A stretch of DNA of 7,795 bases from NCBI GenBank assembly GCA_016291915.1, contig JAEEZP010000180.1:1-7795 (forward strand). The letters run 5' to 3'. Shown piece after piece: positions 5,833-7,795 of this stretch (within the stretch, counting starts at the first letter, position 1; every line of letters starts with the position of its first letter). The notes beneath the pieces are model-generated. The model did not search any database, was not told the origin of the DNA, and worked only from the letters and a program-made list of their open reading frames with translations. Origin of the DNA: Prevotella sp. GTDB lineage: Bacteria > Bacteroidota > Bacteroidia > Bacteroidales > Bacteroidaceae. Both the position numbers and the translations under genes were made by a program.

Positions 5833-7795
5833 ATGTATCGTATTAAAAGGTTATTGTTTATTGTTTATTGTTTATCGTTTCTCCTTCCACTGTGTGCACA
5901 ACCATCAGAAAAGGAGTATATGACCTTTCTATATAAATACTTGTCATTACCTGATAAAGCCGACTATTCATCGGATTTTTACCAACAGCATATCCGGTTG
6001 TCCCTTGAGGCACGTAAGGTAATGCCATGGGGAAAAATCATACCCGAAAGAGAATTCAGACACTTTGTATTACCGCCGCGCGTGAATAACGAGAATATGG
6101 ACAGTGCCCGACAGGTGTTCTTCTGTGAGTTGAAAGACCGTGTGAGGAATAAAAGTATGAAAGATGCCATCCTGGAAGTTAATCACTGGTGTCATGAAAA
6201 GGTGACATACCGCCCGAGTGATGCCCGTACGAGTAGTCCACTGGCATCTGTCAAAACTGCCTATGGTCGTTGCGGTGAGGAATCTACCTTCTTGGTGGCT
6301 GCCCTACGGTCTGTGTGTATCCCTGCTAGACAGGTATATACCCCTCGTTGGGCTCACACCGATGATAACCATGCATGGGTGGAGGCTTGGGCCGACGGAC
6401 AATGGTATTTTCTGGGAGCTTGTGAACCGGAACCGGTTCTCAACCTTGGATGGTTCAATGAGAGTGCATCCCGCGGCATGCTCATGCACACGAAGGTGTT
6501 CGGCCATTATGATGGACCTGAGGAGGTGATGCTTGAGACACCTTGTTATACGGAAATCAATGTGGTAAACAACTATGCTCCTACAAGTACGGTTACCGTC
6601 AGGGTGGTAGATATAGAAGGTAAGCCCGTGGAGCATGCTCAAGTGGAATTTAAACTATACAACTATGCCGAATTCTATACCGTGGCACGTAAATACACTA
6701 ACAAAAAAGGAATCGCCTCACTGACTGCCGGTAAGGGTGATATGTTGCTTTGGGTGACAAAAAACGGATCGGTAGCGTATCAGAAAGTATCCTTCCAGCA
6801 TCCTCATGAGGTACGTATGGTCCTACGCAATAGTATTCTTCCTGACCGATGGGATCTCGAGGTGACACCACCACCGGTACAGGCATCATTACCTTCCGTC
6901 ACTGCGGATCAGCGACAGGAGAACAACCGACGGCTAGCCGTTGAGGATTCCATCCGTAAAGCTTATGAACAGACAATGCCCAACGAACGTTATCGTGGTA
7001 ATCATCAGGTAATCAATGCCTTCCTGCAGACAACTAAAGACCCTGTTCAGGCACAACGGTTGTTGGATGTGCTTTCTGACAAAGATGTTCGGGATGTTTC
7101 CCTTGAGGTGCTTCGTGATAATGAGTTGTCGTTTGGAACTGACACTTCCATGATCTATCGTCGTTATGTGCTCTCCCCACGTGTGGAGATTGAGATGCTC
7201 ACACCCTATAAACAGTTCTTCCGCAAGGAGATGAACTATATCAAATCGCCATCAGAACTGGTAACGTGGTGTCGTGAGAATATCACAGTGGTATCCGATC
7301 AGAATCCACAGTCTTTGCGGATGTTGCCGATGAGTGTGTATCGCGAAGGAAAAACCGATAAACTTGGAAGGGATATCTTCTTCGTGTCGGTGGCTAGAAG
7401 TTTAGGGATGCCGGCTCGTATCAACGCGGTTGATGGGAAATTACAATACTATGAAGATGAACAGTGGAAAGACGTTACTTTCGAGGATAAGCAGTCAAAG
7501 GTTGCGCCACAAGGACGCTTGTTGCTTGACTATGTGCCGGCACCTTATTATGATGATCCGAAATACTATATCCATTTCACTATCAGCAAAATCAAAGATG
7601 GTGCATTACAACTGATGAATTTCCCTGAAGAGGCAACTTGGAAGAAGGATTTCACGCAGGGGGTGATGCTCGATGAGGGTGACTATATGCTTACTGTCGG
7701 TACCCGTCTGGCCAAGGGCGGTGTACTGGTGCATATGGAACAGTTCTCCATTAGGAAAGATCAAGACACACACCTGTCATTTACCATGCGTGAGA
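5821..7795 (+). CDS. exported transglutaminase-like protein, 3' end cut by window edge
   Basis: The frame is open from ATG 5821 to the right edge (658 codons). A signal peptide (MYRIKRLLFIVYC to LCAQ, cleavage near 26-27) directs export; the alternative ATG at 5833 gives a more compact one. Residues about 110-205 form a transglutaminase/papain-like core: Cys151 in YGRCGEES, His184 in DNHAWVEAW, and an acidic residue in GACEPEP (Glu202). Residues about 255-338 resemble a carboxypeptidase-regulatory/Ig-like beta domain (VRVVDIEGKPVEHAQV). Residues about 470-556 look like a second, degenerate transglutaminase-like domain without the Cys. About 565-655 is another beta-rich domain (DYMLTVGTRLAKGGV). 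A cysteine peptidase or protein cross-linker in the periplasm or on the surface is possible; substrate unknown. Heptad repeats lie inside the signal-peptide codons. It is 9 bases after pgeF. Confidence 0.88.
   Translation, partial: MNNLMYRIKRLLFIVYCLSFLLPLCAQPSEKEYMTFLYKYLSLPDKADYSSDFYQQHIRLSLEARKVMPWGKIIPEREFRHFVLPPRVNNENMDSARQVFFCELKDRVRNKSMKDAILEVNHWCHEKVTYRPSDARTSSPLASVKTAYGRCGEESTFLVAALRSVCIPARQVYTPRWAHTDDNHAWVEAWADGQWYFLGACEPEPVLNLGWFNESASRGMLMHTKVFGHYDGPEEVMLETPCYTEINVVNNYAPTSTVTVRVVDIEGKPVEHAQVEFKLYNYAEFYTVARKYTNKKGIASLTAGKGDMLLWVTKNGSVAYQKVSFQHPHEVRMVLRNSILPDRWDLEVTPPPVQASLPSVTADQRQENNRRLAVEDSIRKAYEQTMPNERYRGNHQVINAFLQTTKDPVQAQRLLDVLSDKDVRDVSLEVLRDNELSFGTDTSMIYRRYVLSPRVEIEMLTPYKQFFRKEMNYIKSPSELVTWCRENITVVSDQNPQSLRMLPMSVYREGKTDKLGRDIFFVSVARSLGMPARINAVDGKLQYYEDEQWKDVTFEDKQSKVAPQGRLLLDYVPAPYYDDPKYYIHFTISKIKDGALQLMNFPEEATWKKDFTQGVMLDEGDYMLTVGTRLAKGGVLVHMEQFSIRKDQDTHLSFTMRE
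5851..5878 (+). repeat. TTATTGT heptad array within signal-peptide codons
   Basis: Three TTATTGT units (5851-5857, 5858-5864, 5865-5871) and a variant TTATCGT (5872-5878) encode the hydrophobic core LLFIVYCLS of the signal peptide. The unit length is not a multiple of three, so gain or loss of one unit would shift the frame. The sense strand has no stop codon in any frame across the array; its complement ACAATAA does. Confidence 0.85.

Noticed and set aside
5821..5905. Lipobox in the transglutaminase-like signal peptide (LPLC)
   Set aside because: Pro-Leu before Cys25 does not match the lipobox pattern, and the Ala-Gln that follows fits ordinary signal peptidase I cleavage.
6218..6642. ORFs on both strands (6218-6529 plus, 6304-6642 minus)
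   Set aside because: Both are shadows of the transglutaminase-like frame, which is continuous from 5821 to the right edge and contains the catalytic motifs here.

Overview
The window looks like chromosomal DNA from a Bacteroidales bacterium, most likely Prevotella or a close relative. Supporting signs are a DUF4923-type lipoprotein, a DUF4494-type protein, Bacteroidota-style promoter boxes (TTTG / TAnnTTTG) with no clear Shine-Dalgarno sequences, A/T-rich leaders, and many exported proteins whose signal peptides end in Ala-Gln. Genus assignment is inference; there is no rRNA or other marker here.

Layout. Positions 1-1326 hold two minus-strand genes: an HD-domain hydrolase (688-1326) followed 41 bases later by a DUF4923 lipoprotein (1-646, cut by the left edge). 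At 1343-1377 two divergent promoters overlap almost completely. Rightward of them, menA (1398-2303) starts at GTG and overlaps an exported protein of unknown function (2300-2968) by 4 bases; a DUF4494 protein (2980-3453) follows 11 bases later. A 147-base gap (3454-3600) is filled largely with short tandem repeats. Then come yggS (3601-4272), an outer-membrane beta-barrel protein (4300-5019), pgeF (5023-5811) and a large exported transglutaminase-like protein (5821-7795, cut by the right edge). The last four genes are tightly packed on one strand and could be one transcription unit.

How the genes fit together. menA serves menaquinone synthesis for anaerobic respiration. yggS (PLP homeostasis) and pgeF (peptidoglycan editing factor) are conserved housekeeping genes, here separated by a barrel protein. 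The rest are cell-envelope proteins without known substrates.

The most unusual signal is four arrays of 7- or 8-base tandem repeats at gene ends or starts: TTTAGGG/TTTAGAG at the 3' ends of two unrelated genes, a decayed octamer array after DUF4494, TAATTGA-like heptads joining pgeF to the next gene, and TTATTGT heptads inside the signal-peptide codons of the transglutaminase-like gene. The arrays at gene ends carry stop codons that recur in all three frames; the one inside a gene carries none. The coding heptads could make that gene phase variable. I found no CRISPR array, RNA gene, insertion sequence or defence system.
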